From assembly GCA_020024645.1 (NCBI GenBank), contig JAHHTN010000037.1, positions 1 to 17,195 of the forward strand: a DNA stretch of 17,195 nucleotides. The letters run 5' to 3'. The notes under the pieces are model-generated. The model saw only the letters and a program-made list of their open reading frames with translations. It made no database searches and was not told where the DNA came from. This document shows, one piece after another, positions 1 through 7,017 of this stretch. Every line of letters starts with the position of its first letter. Positions within the stretch are counted from its first letter, which is position 1. The position numbers and the translations under genes were made by a program. The DNA is from Faecalimonas sp. (GTDB lineage Bacteria; Bacillota; Clostridia; Lachnospirales; Lachnospiraceae).

Positions 1-661
1 TACCTAATTTCACCTTCCACTGTCTCCACTTTTTCTCGAAAATATTTTCTTGTTTTTCTTCCTCATCAAAATCAATCCAATCATTTTCACATTCTTCTAT
101 TACTCGTTCTGTTCTAATCTCATTTTGGCTTGTCGCCAATGCTTTTCCAACAATCTTCTCCAAACTATAATTTTCTTCCATGGTCGCCTTATGTAATTCA
201 TAAGCAAGTAAAATCGCAGATTGTTCCTTATGATTAATTTTACTAACAAAATATTCAGTAAGACAATGAAACCTATAGCAAAATTGCTCTTCTTCTATTG
301 GCAAATAGCAAAAATAGTAGTTTCCTTCTTCGTAAAAAATGTATTCTGGTCCAAGCAAAATGCAATTTACATTTAAGAGATAATCTTCTATTTGGCTAAG
401 AAGTCTTAAAAATTGTTGTAAAAATTGTTCTAATTCTCTCTTTTCAATTGACATTTTTTCATAAATGGATTTCATGGAAACTTTTCCACTAATTTCATAA
501 TTATATTGACTATTTCCATCCATTCCTTGTCCACTGACCTGTAAAAGTCCTTCAATTTTATTCTCCTGCATCATCTTCATCTGATAATCTTCTTCATAAA
601 ATTCTGGTCTTTCTAAAATCAAATACATATGATTCCAATCTTGTTTATATTTACTTTCCAT
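1..661 (-). CDS. DUF6382-type protein, C-terminus outside window
   Basis: An open minus-strand frame runs from the ATG at 661 to the window edge without a stop, giving about 220 residues beginning MESKYKQDWNHMYLILE. The acidic, tyrosine-rich sequence with a Y-Q-M-K-M-M-x-x-N-x-I-x-G-L-L segment near residues 26-40 resembles the N-terminal DUF6382 domain of clostridial proteins that usually end in an FHA (phosphothreonine-binding) domain; that domain would lie beyond the window, so its presence is inference. There is no signal peptide or membrane segment in the visible part, so this is probably a cytoplasmic accessory of the pilus system. Its start overlaps the end of the upstream TadE-like gene by 11 bases, which suggests translational coupling as the distal gene of the tad operon. 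Its biochemical role is not known. Confidence 0.72.
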   Translation of the reverse strand, partial: MESKYKQDWNHMYLILERPEFYEEDYQMKMMQENKIEGLLQVSGQGMDGNSQYNYEISGKVSMKSIYEKMSIEKRELEQFLQQFLRLLSQIEDYLLNVNCILLGPEYIFYEEGNYYFCYLPIEEEQFCYRFHCLTEYFVSKINHKEQSAILLAYELHKATMEENYSLEKIVGKALATSQNEIRTERVIEECENDWIDFDEEEKQENIFEKKWRQWKVKLG

Positions 662-1046
662 AGATTTTCCTTTTCTTCCTTATATATTTTTCTGGTATTT
701 TAATTGTCCTTTTCTGATGAACTTTCAAAACAATTTTTCTTTTCTTTACAGATGCATTTACTGACAAAGTATCATTTTTACATTTCACTATCACTTTAGG
801 TTTTGAGAAAAAAATTACCTTACCCCGTACACGTTCATGAAAAAATTTTTCCATTTTCTCTTCTATGTTTTCTTCGTTCCATTTCATCTTTTGACTTCCA
901 ACAACTACAGTTTCATATCCTGCACCAAGAAGTATATTTTTATCGTGAAAGTAAAATAACATATATACACCTAACATAAAGCTCAGAAAAACCACCGGCA
1001 GAATATATGCTGTTTCAACCACAAGACTTGCTTTAAATGTTTTCAT
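651..1046 (-). CDS. Small TadE-like pseudopilin (131 aa)
   Basis: The start chosen is the ATG at 1046, preceded by AGGAGTG at a good distance and overlapping the stop of the preceding peptidase frame as ATGA; an in-frame start 8 codons further upstream lies inside that gene. The N-terminus MKTFKASLVVETAYILP has the prepilin-like pattern, with a Glu at +5 after a small residue (A6, then S-L-V-V-E) followed by a hydrophobic helix (residues about 12-32), as in TadE/TadF minor pseudopilins. The rest is Lys-rich and basic (many KxK clusters), ending in RKKRKIYGK. Such proteins are cut by the A24 prepilin peptidase and act in the envelope as minor components of the Tad pilus. It lies between the peptidase and DUF6382 genes. 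The family is inferred from the N-terminal motif and the context; the C-terminal part is not recognised. Confidence 0.75.
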   Translation of the reverse strand: MKTFKASLVVETAYILPVVFLSFMLGVYMLFYFHDKNILLGAGYETVVVGSQKMKWNEENIEEKMEKFFHERVRGKVIFFSKPKVIVKCKNDTLSVNASVKKRKIVLKVHQKRTIKIPEKYIRKKRKIYGK

Positions 1047-1455
1047 ATATGCACCACTCCTATATAACATATTGCTAAAAAAGGAACAAATGGTATTGTT
1101 TTCTCTTTATATCCTCCCTTCCCCATAAAAAAGAGTAAAGAAAATATTCCAACTACCCAAAAGCAGCTGTGACTATCCAAAGCGTAGTGAAAAAACCTTT
1201 ATAACTTCCCATTAAACAAATAAGTAAACTGTCCCCATATCCTAATGCTTCATTTGTTACCTTGCTAATCATAAGACACATTCCACCAATTCCAGTTCCT
1301 CCAACTATATCCAATAAAGTTCTATCATTGCAAAATATATAAGAAAGAACAACTCCAATTGTTCCCACTCCAAATAACCATATGGGTAATTTTTTCATAT
1401 GCAAATCCCATAAAGAACAAACACAAAAGAATATTACTGCCCACATCTTGAACAT
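1043..1455 (-). pseudogene. A24-family prepilin peptidase, single-base frameshift
   Basis: The first 100 codons encode a hydrophobic protein with the two catalytic aspartates of the prepilin/TadV-CpaA peptidases: D17 in LWDLHMKKLP and D75 in GYGDSLL. This frame ends at TAG (1153-1155). The neighbouring frame continues from VVGIFSLLFF through GGYKEKTIPFVPFLAIC, the conserved C-terminal 'IPF.PFLA' helix of the family, and ends at TGA 1043-1045 in an ATGA overlap with the next start. The two parts together give about 137 residues, the usual size of the short catalytic form without a methylase domain. The break lies in a TTTTGGG run (about 1156-1162), so one lost base explains it. It would be the membrane enzyme that cleaves Flp pilin and pseudopilins. 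ATG at 1446 has the better-spaced GGGG ribosome site; 1455 is the longer option. A sequencing error or recoding remains possible. Confidence 0.85.
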
Positions 1456-2312
1456 TCCCCTTTCCCTAAGGCCTCTGAAATAGGTATAGCATACACTTTT
1501 CTTTTTAATCCGCTACACCCAATAGATTTATGATATCGATTTCCATGATTAGTTATATACACATTACCACCTGCTTTTCTTCCACATTTTTCACAGTTCT
1601 TGTATTTCTCACCATTTTTATTTCGCAACATTTTCACGTCCTTTTTCCCAACCATATGTATGGACAAATCTAAATATGTACATTGACTACTTCTATGATA
1701 AACCATACCAGTTTCTGTGATATAGACAATATCCTCCTTATCCTGACTAAATATCCCCTTCTCATATCCTGTCCAACCTTTTAAATTAAACTCCTCTTTA
1801 CAGGATAGAGATAGTTTTCCAAAAGTATATATAGGTAATTTCACTTTGTATTCAACACACATTTGAATTATTCTACTTCTTCCCAAAATGCGAGTCTTGC
1901 TTAAGTCTAAACCATGTTTTCCCTGAACAATTATACTCCTCTCTAACTTTTCACTTCCGATATGTTTCACTATTTTTTCTTCCAGTTCCCCACTAGAAAC
2001 AAATGGATTTCCATAAGCTTCTGTTGCGACCTCTCGCCCAACTTCATCAAGTGCTGACCTTATCGTTATCTGAATAGATACAATTTCTAAAAGATAACAT
2101 AAACAGCAAATAGCTAAAAAGAACAATGGAAGGACCAAAACAGTTTCTACTGTAATACTTCCTTGAAAAGAGGTGAATAAGGATGCCCTCTCTATATGTT
2201 TTGGGAAATATGATGTTATGGTTTGTGTCTTAGTAGAGTCTTCCTCCTTCCTTACGTTATTTATTTTTTCTTTTTTGAATATGTTTTGGGAATTTATAAA
2301 TAGAAAGGACAT
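1434..2312 (-). CDS. Large TadE-like protein with two zinc-ribbon-like repeats
   Basis: The pseudopilin signature is at residues 51-77: GSITVE (G51, then Glu at +5) followed by a long hydrophobic segment. About 50 residues precede it, far longer than the short leader usual for TadE, because translation starts at the ATG at 2312, the only possible start; it has a GAGGTG site. The C-terminus holds two related modules: VYIT (196), YH (205-206), C211, then CEKC (240-243); and VYIT (251), YH (260-261), C266, then CSRC (287-290). These look like tandem H/C-x-C...CxxC metal-binding folds, which would sit outside the membrane after maturation. It probably acts as a minor pilin or envelope anchor. The stop overlaps the peptidase start. 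The extended 5' end lies inside a 29-bp dyad that includes the start codon, see the repeat entry. Confidence 0.82.
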   Translation of the reverse strand: MSFLFINSQNIFKKEKINNVRKEEDSTKTQTITSYFPKHIERASLFTSFQGSITVETVLVLPLFFLAICCLCYLLEIVSIQITIRSALDEVGREVATEAYGNPFVSSGELEEKIVKHIGSEKLERSIIVQGKHGLDLSKTRILGRSRIIQMCVEYKVKLPIYTFGKLSLSCKEEFNLKGWTGYEKGIFSQDKEDIVYITETGMVYHRSSQCTYLDLSIHMVGKKDVKMLRNKNGEKYKNCEKCGRKAGGNVYITNHGNRYHKSIGCSGLKRKVYAIPISEALGKGECSRCGQ

Positions 2313-2328
2313 CCTTATTCACCTCTTT
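2167..2328. repeat. 29-bp inverted repeat around the 5' end of the TadE-like gene
   Basis: The left arm (2167-2195) and right arm (2300-2328) are inverted copies matching at 27 of 29 positions, separated by 104 bases. The right arm, read on the minus strand, contains the ribosome binding site GAGGTG and the start codon of the TadE-like gene; the left arm falls in codons 41-48 or so. In the gene's own transcript the two mismatches become U-G wobbles, so the RNA could pair along all 29 positions and bury the start. A 14-base direct repeat (ATATGTTTTGGGAA, about 2194-2207 and 2279-2292) lies just inside the arms. No clear target duplication flanks it. Confidence 0.9.
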
Positions 2329-2334
2329 CTTTCT

Positions 2335-3690
2335 TTATTGATATCCGTACAAAGTAGAGAATCTATACGTAATTTTTTCTCGAATTGTACAGATACTTTT
2401 TATTTCCAATTTACTTACACAAGAATCTACTCTAAAAAATTCTCCTCTTTTTTGTCGTATATTCATCTCAATGACATCTAGGCTTCTCATCGTAATCTCT
2501 TCTTGCTTTTGTAAAAAAAGTAACATACGCAAATATTCTCGATACGATAATCCACTCTCACTTTTTTGTACATTTATCTCTTCTTTGCCTAATTTTAATA
2601 ATGACGATAACTGTAACTTCCAATTCTCTTGATTTTTCAGCAATTCAACTTTCTCTCCTTCCAATAAAGCTCGAACCTCTATGATGCTCTCACCAAACGC
2701 CCACGCCAGTAAAATTGTCTGCTTAATCACACCAATTAACGCTGGAAGTGCAATTACCCCTGCTAAAGTAGCTGCCATTGCTTCAGCCTCTGCCTTTTTT
2801 ACACTATTACTTAAAAGAAATCCATAATTAACTGGGAAACGCATTCCTACAAGTTTTGTAACAACTATATCCAAATTTTCTCTATCACTTTTTCTTCCCC
2901 CAATTATATATTCTAATTCATAAGACAGCTTCTTTTTTTCATCTGGATTATCTATGGAAGAAAACTTTTCTAATAAATATGATGTGAAATATAACTTAGA
3001 TATTGTATCTCTTTTCACTTTTTGCGTTTTAAAAGTTCCCCTACCCTTACGCAATTTTCTATTGGAAGGCATTTCTTTTAATTGAATCATTTTTTCCGAT
3101 ATCTTCAATTCTTTTGGAACAACCATGCAAAGTATTCCTTTTGCTTTGATTTCTGAAAACAATTCAAGTGGATTATCTTCAGCCGGAAGCTCCTGTTCAG
3201 CTTCCGCTAAAGACTTTTCCAAACTTTCTGTCACCTTTTTTCCTTCTTTTTCGTATTTTCCTTGTTCTCTTTCCTGATCTATCCATTCTGTTGTTCCCCC
3301 AGCAAGTTCCTGCATATGATCTACACCATTTTTTTGTCTCATATATCCAATTACTTGTTCACGAAAAGCTCTCCCTAAATCGTCACTTAAAAATTGTATT
3401 TTTTCTATTTTATATGTTCCTTTGCCTGCACCATAAAATTTAAATCTATCCAACAATTTTTTCTCTGTAAAAGAATTACTCTCATAAGTACCATCTAACG
3501 CAAATACATCATATTCTTTTAATAAATCTTTCTGATATTCGGCGAAAACAGACTCTATAGCCCTAGTTGCATCTGCTCGCCTTTTATTTTTCGTCACTTG
3601 CACAGTTGCACTTTCAATAATTGCTGCTGTCAAGGATAAAAACAAAAGAAATAAAATGCTCAAAAAAGCAGTAACTTCACCCTTTTTCAT
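2335..3690 (-). CDS. DUF5702-type Tad-locus envelope protein
   Basis: This 451-residue protein begins MKKGEVTAFLSILFLLFLSL, a short basic stretch then a hydrophobic helix (about 7-27) followed by a TadG-like I-I-E-S-A-T segment. A long, charged, mostly extracellular region follows (about 30-300; abundant Glu/Lys), then a second hydrophobic stretch around 308-335 (AATLAGVIALPALIGVIKQT) and a charged tail. This matches the layout of the DUF5702 proteins found in clostridial tad operons, and the N-terminus resembles TadE/TadG-type components. The start ATG sits directly against an AGGAAAGGAGG tract, so the effective ribosome site is probably the more upstream AGGA. It lies between the Flp pilin and the large TadE-like gene. 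Its molecular role is unknown; a structural or anchoring part of the pilus is the inference from context. Confidence 0.75.
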   Translation of the reverse strand: MKKGEVTAFLSILFLLFLSLTAAIIESATVQVTKNKRRADATRAIESVFAEYQKDLLKEYDVFALDGTYESNSFTEKKLLDRFKFYGAGKGTYKIEKIQFLSDDLGRAFREQVIGYMRQKNGVDHMQELAGGTTEWIDQEREQGKYEKEGKKVTESLEKSLAEAEQELPAEDNPLELFSEIKAKGILCMVVPKELKISEKMIQLKEMPSNRKLRKGRGTFKTQKVKRDTISKLYFTSYLLEKFSSIDNPDEKKKLSYELEYIIGGRKSDRENLDIVVTKLVGMRFPVNYGFLLSNSVKKAEAEAMAATLAGVIALPALIGVIKQTILLAWAFGESIIEVRALLEGEKVELLKNQENWKLQLSSLLKLGKEEINVQKSESGLSYREYLRMLLFLQKQEEITMRSLDVIEMNIRQKRGEFFRVDSCVSKLEIKSICTIREKITYRFSTLYGYQ

Positions 3691-3701
3691 CCTCCTTTCC
3701 T

Positions 3702-3878
3702 CTAAATACCAGAACTTTCACTTGTAATTTTTTCAAAAATAGATTGAACGATTTCTGTTAACTGAGATTTGAAAATAATTACAAGTCCAATCAATACGAC
3801 CAGAATCAATATTACTTCCACCACACCAATTCCCTTATCATTTTTTAATGTATTCCAAAATAATCTTATTCTACTCAT
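3702..3878 (-). CDS. flp: Flp1-type type IVb pilin (major pilin)
   Basis: A 58-residue protein starting at the ATG at 3878, preceded by GGAGG; the longer open frame reaching to 4130 overlaps tadC in another frame and is not real. The leader MSRIRLFWNTLKNDKG is followed by IGVVEVILILVVLIGLVIIF: predicted cleavage after G16 leaves Glu at +5, the hallmark of Flp prepilins, and one hydrophobic assembly helix. The short polar C-terminus ends in SSGI. After processing by an A24 peptidase it would polymerise into the fibre driven by CpaF and TadB/TadC. It follows tadC closely (11 bases between genes) in the operon. The adjacent processing peptidase gene is frameshifted, so maturation may depend on another enzyme. 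Confidence 0.88.
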   Translation of the reverse strand: MSRIRLFWNTLKNDKGIGVVEVILILVVLIGLVIIFKSQLTEIVQSIFEKITSESSGI

Positions 3879-3889
3879 CTGTTTTCCTC

Positions 3890-5101
3890 CTAAATAGATA
3901 TAGATAAAAATGCTGGTACAATTACGATAATTAATACAACAACTAACATCATACTCATTGGCAACAACAATTTTGTTCCTGCTATTTCTCCATATTGCTT
4001 TGCTCTTTGTTTTCGTGTTTCTAACGCTTCCTTCGCTTCTTTTTCTAGCAATTCCGTCAAACCTTTTGATCCTTTTCGTACATTTTGCGATAAAATTGTT
4101 CCTAATTTCATATAAAAAGAATTTCCACATCTCTTCCCGAAACGCTCATAACTTTCTGCTTCTGTTACTCCTCCTTTCATTTCCCGCATAGTACAGCACA
4201 TTTCTTCGTATGCAAAACGAATTCCTTGTTTCTTCCTTTTCTCATATTGAAATATCATTTTCTGCCACGCATTTTTTATCGTCATGCCTGCCCCAATAAG
4301 CAACGCCAACTGACTGACAATCTCAGGATAATCAACATTCATCTGCTCCTTTCTTTTCATTTCTTCTTTCTTCTTCTCCTCCTTTTCCCGCGTATAGATT
4401 GCAGCTATACAAACTCCTCCGAGTAATAATATGTACAGAAATTTATACTCCATTTCTTTCTGCCATATAATTTTTTCCCCTCTCACTTCTTCTGGAAGAA
4501 GCATCTTTTTGTCATTTTTACTTTTTCTATCTAAAGAATGTACTTTATTTTGAATTTCCTTTAATACCTGTTCTTTTTTACTCAAAGTTTTTGGATAAAC
4601 CATCACATTCATTATGTATATGCACTCTTCCTCCCCATAAGAAAGACATCCTCTTATTTCTACTTTTTCTCCTTTTGAAGAAAGATTTTTTTCCTGAATT
4701 TCACCTTGTGCATTTATAATTTTGTTTTTATCTGTCTCCCAAACAATTTCAATTGGAGAATCTGGCATCTTTGTAATAAAGTTTAAATCCGTTTCCACAC
4801 GATCTGCACTTTTATTCTTTGCCAAAACAATTCTTTCTAATTTATCCATTGTTTGTTTAAAAACTTTTCGAACTTCAGAAACAGTATATTCTTCCTCTCC
4901 GACCTCAATTTCCATCGGTTCCTTTTTCAGTACGTTTTCTACTGTCACCTTATAACGTTCCTGCTTTTCCCCTCTTCCCTGTCCATTTCTCTCCACACTA
5001 CTTACATACAAACTATTTATTTCCAAAATCAAACAAATAACAGTAAAAACAAGGGTTAGTCCACCTACCAAAAACATTTTCTTCTTTGTTTTTCTTCCCA
5101 C
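3890..5101 (-). CDS. tadC: TadC-like pilus platform protein with extracytoplasmic domain
   Basis: The protein starts at a GTG (5101) with GAGGTG close upstream, reusing the end of tadB; an ATG nine codons in is the alternative. Predicted layout over 403 residues: membrane helix about 10-27; an external region about 30-215 that includes LNFITKMPDSPIEIVWETDKNKIINAQGE-like sequence (106-134), reminiscent of an atrophied bacterial Ig-like domain; a second helix 220-236; a cytoplasmic T2SSF/GspF-type domain about 255-375 with YPEIVSQLALLIGAGM (258-273); and a last helix 377-401. T2SSF proteins form the inner-membrane platform that the CpaF motor acts on. The large external insert is not part of the minimal TadC family and suggests contact with peptidoglycan or pilus parts; that is inference. 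Confidence 0.82.
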   Translation of the reverse strand: MGRKTKKKMFLVGGLTLVFTVICLILEINSLYVSSVERNGQGRGEKQERYKVTVENVLKKEPMEIEVGEEEYTVSEVRKVFKQTMDKLERIVLAKNKSADRVETDLNFITKMPDSPIEIVWETDKNKIINAQGEIQEKNLSSKGEKVEIRGCLSYGEEECIYIMNVMVYPKTLSKKEQVLKEIQNKVHSLDRKSKNDKKMLLPEEVRGEKIIWQKEMEYKFLYILLLGGVCIAAIYTREKEEKKKEEMKRKEQMNVDYPEIVSQLALLIGAGMTIKNAWQKMIFQYEKRKKQGIRFAYEEMCCTMREMKGGVTEAESYERFGKRCGNSFYMKLGTILSQNVRKGSKGLTELLEKEAKEALETRKQRAKQYGEIAGTKLLLPMSMMLVVVLIIVIVPAFLSISI

Positions 5102-5102
5102 A

Positions 5103-5858
5103 CTACACCTCGATTTCCAATATTTTTCTTCCCCATTGATACGCTACAAAATATACTATCAAACAAACCGTCATCACGATTTTTCCAACTATACTTCCAT
5201 AAAGAGTAGACAAAAACTCCGGAAAACTCATCTTCAAATAAACAATAATTCCCATCGGTATTACTGCCATGATTTTAAATTCCATTTGCTTTGCCACAAT
5301 GAGCGTGTATATTTCTTGTTGTACTTCTATTTTCATACAAATAGTTTCAATAGTTTGCTTCAGAACAGCAATCATATCTCCACCACTTCGTTTAATCGTA
5401 GAAAGTATCGTAACAAAATTTGTCACCTCATTGACCTCTACCCTGTCTGCAAATGTTTTCCAGGCCTGTTCTACTGGAATATTCATTTCCAACTGTCTAA
5501 TAAGATAAGAAAACTCCTTTGTAATGAATGCCTCTTTTCCATATAACGTAGCCATTTCTTTTTGTACTTCTCTCACCGCATTTTCAATGGAATATCCTAC
5601 ATTTAATACAGTTCGTAATGATTGCAACGCTTCCTTAAACTGTTTTTGAAAATTTTCTTTTCTTTTATCTGCATAATCTTTTTTCCATGTCCGATAGTAA
5701 AAAAATATAAGTGGAAACAAAACAATATAACCTATCCATGAATGATAAAACAAATATGCTAAAATCCCAATCCCACTAATACCTTTCAATATTGCCAAAA
5801 TCTTATCCCGTCTTCGTATATCCCGCTGCCAATAGTTTTCCTCTATTTTCCATCTCAT
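5103..5858 (-). CDS. tadB: TadB-like pilus platform protein (T2SSF family)
   Basis: This 251-residue protein has two N-terminal membrane helices (about 24-40 and 43-55), a cytoplasmic T2SSF domain (about 68-190: FKEALQSLRTVLNVGYSIENAV, then IKRSGGDMIAVLKQT), and two C-terminal helices (about 196-214 and 222-243). This is the standard TadB layout. It would form the integral membrane platform together with TadC. The ATG at 5858 lies inside the end of the cpaF-like gene, giving a 56-base overlap; a GGAGGGGG tract about 20 bases upstream is rather far, so translation is probably coupled to cpaF. Its stop is one base from the tadC GTG start. Family assignment is firm; the exact start is less so. 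Confidence 0.85.
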   Translation of the reverse strand: MRWKIEENYWQRDIRRRDKILAILKGISGIGILAYLFYHSWIGYIVLFPLIFFYYRTWKKDYADKRKENFQKQFKEALQSLRTVLNVGYSIENAVREVQKEMATLYGKEAFITKEFSYLIRQLEMNIPVEQAWKTFADRVEVNEVTNFVTILSTIKRSGGDMIAVLKQTIETICMKIEVQQEIYTLIVAKQMEFKIMAVIPMGIIVYLKMSFPEFLSTLYGSIVGKIVMTVCLIVYFVAYQWGRKILEIEV

Positions 5859-7017
5859 TGATTTTTACCCATTCCCCCTCCACTCTTTGTTCTCTTTTTT
5901 CTGTTTCTTGAAATTGATAAAGCATATTTAATTGAACCCCTTCACTGTTACAGCCTGTGATTTCTTCTATGGAAATCAATTTTCTACTTTTATCTCGAAA
6001 TCGTCCAAGATGAATTAATATATCTACTCCAGATGCAATTTGTCTTTGAATTGCTTGCAAAGGTAAATCCATTCCCATAAGTACCATAGTCTCTAATCTT
6101 GTTATCATATCTTTTGAGCTATTTGCATGTCCAGTACTAAGAGAACCATCGTGTCCTGTATTCATTGCTTGAAGCATATCAATTACTTCTGCACCTCTAA
6201 CTTCCCCTACAATAATTCTATCTGGCCGCATTCGCAGTGCTGTTTTAATTAGGTCTCGAATACTAATTTCTCCTGTTCCTTCTACATTGGCCATTCTTGC
6301 CTCTAAGCTCACGAGATTTGGAAGTTCTTTGATCTGCAATTCGGCATTGTCTTCAATTGTAACAACTCTTTCGTCTTTTGGTATATATTGCGATAATGCA
6401 TTTAGAAATGTGGTTTTACCTGTCCCCGTTCCACCACTAATAAAAATGTTATATTTTGATTTAATTAAGATTTGTAAAAATGAAATGATTTCCTGACTTA
6501 TAGTTCCCCATTGTTGCAACTTTTCTAGTGTAATACTTTCTTTCGGAAATTTACGAATAGTAACAATTGGACCATTTAACGCAATTGGATATAAAACCAC
6601 ATTGACTCTTGAACCATCAGAAAGTCTTGTATCTACAATCGGGGTAGCTTCATTTACAATACGATTCGTTTCTGCAACAATTTGCTGAATAACGTCTTCT
6701 AATTTTTTCTTTGAAAGAAATCGTTTATCACTAAGAATAATTTTCCCATCTCTTTCAATGAAGATATTTTGATTTCCATTAATCATAATCTCCGTAATTG
6801 TTTCATCTTCAATTAAGTTTTGCAAAATATCTAGTTTTCGAAAAGCATTGAACAATTCTTGTCCAATTTCTACTTTATCCTGTAATGAAAGGTATTGTTT
6901 TTCTCCATACTCTCCCAAAACTTGATAGATTACTTCTGTCAATTCTTCATCATCTATCTCTTCGGATAAATCAATCCTTTCCAATATCTTCCCATGAAAC
7001 TGCTCTGCTTGAATCAC
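5803..7017 (-). CDS. cpaF: CpaF/TadA family pilus assembly ATPase
   Basis: A 404-residue secretion ATPase. Visible motifs in order: an N-terminal helical domain with LIEDETITEIMING (68-81); DTRLSDGSRVNVV (129-141); Walker A GGTGTGKTT (195-203); the Asp box VTIEDNAEL (219-227); Walker B RIIVGEVRG (267-275); and the His box TGHDGSLSTGHANS (287-300). All are intact, so the enzyme should hydrolyse ATP. It is the cytoplasmic motor that drives Flp pilin polymerisation through TadB/TadC. The start is the GTG at 7017, supported by GGAGGG ten bases upstream, overlapping the end of the CpaE-like gene by 47 bases. The tail after about residue 355 is variable and overlaps tadB. Confidence 0.95.
   Translation of the reverse strand: MIQAEQFHGKILERIDLSEEIDDEELTEVIYQVLGEYGEKQYLSLQDKVEIGQELFNAFRKLDILQNLIEDETITEIMINGNQNIFIERDGKIILSDKRFLSKKKLEDVIQQIVAETNRIVNEATPIVDTRLSDGSRVNVVLYPIALNGPIVTIRKFPKESITLEKLQQWGTISQEIISFLQILIKSKYNIFISGGTGTGKTTFLNALSQYIPKDERVVTIEDNAELQIKELPNLVSLEARMANVEGTGEISIRDLIKTALRMRPDRIIVGEVRGAEVIDMLQAMNTGHDGSLSTGHANSSKDMITRLETMVLMGMDLPLQAIQRQIASGVDILIHLGRFRDKSRKLISIEEITGCNSEGVQLNMLYQFQETEKREQRVEGEWVKINEMENRGKLLAAGYTKTG

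Noticed and set aside
1150..1165. Programmed -1 frameshift in the peptidase gene
   Set aside because: The Phe codon TTT can slip back by one, but the next codon GGG cannot re-pair well (TGG) and no following stem-loop is evident. A lost base is simpler.
2173..2481. Plus-strand ORF of 102 codons
   Set aside because: It is antisense to the TadE and DUF5702 genes and spans the dyad; it has no family likeness. Its apparent ribosome site is the inverted copy of the real one.
3879..4130. Long N-terminal extension of the Flp pilin ORF
   Set aside because: The extra 84 codons overlap tadC in another frame, and the ATG at 3878 has a perfect GGAGG site and gives a normal Flp leader.
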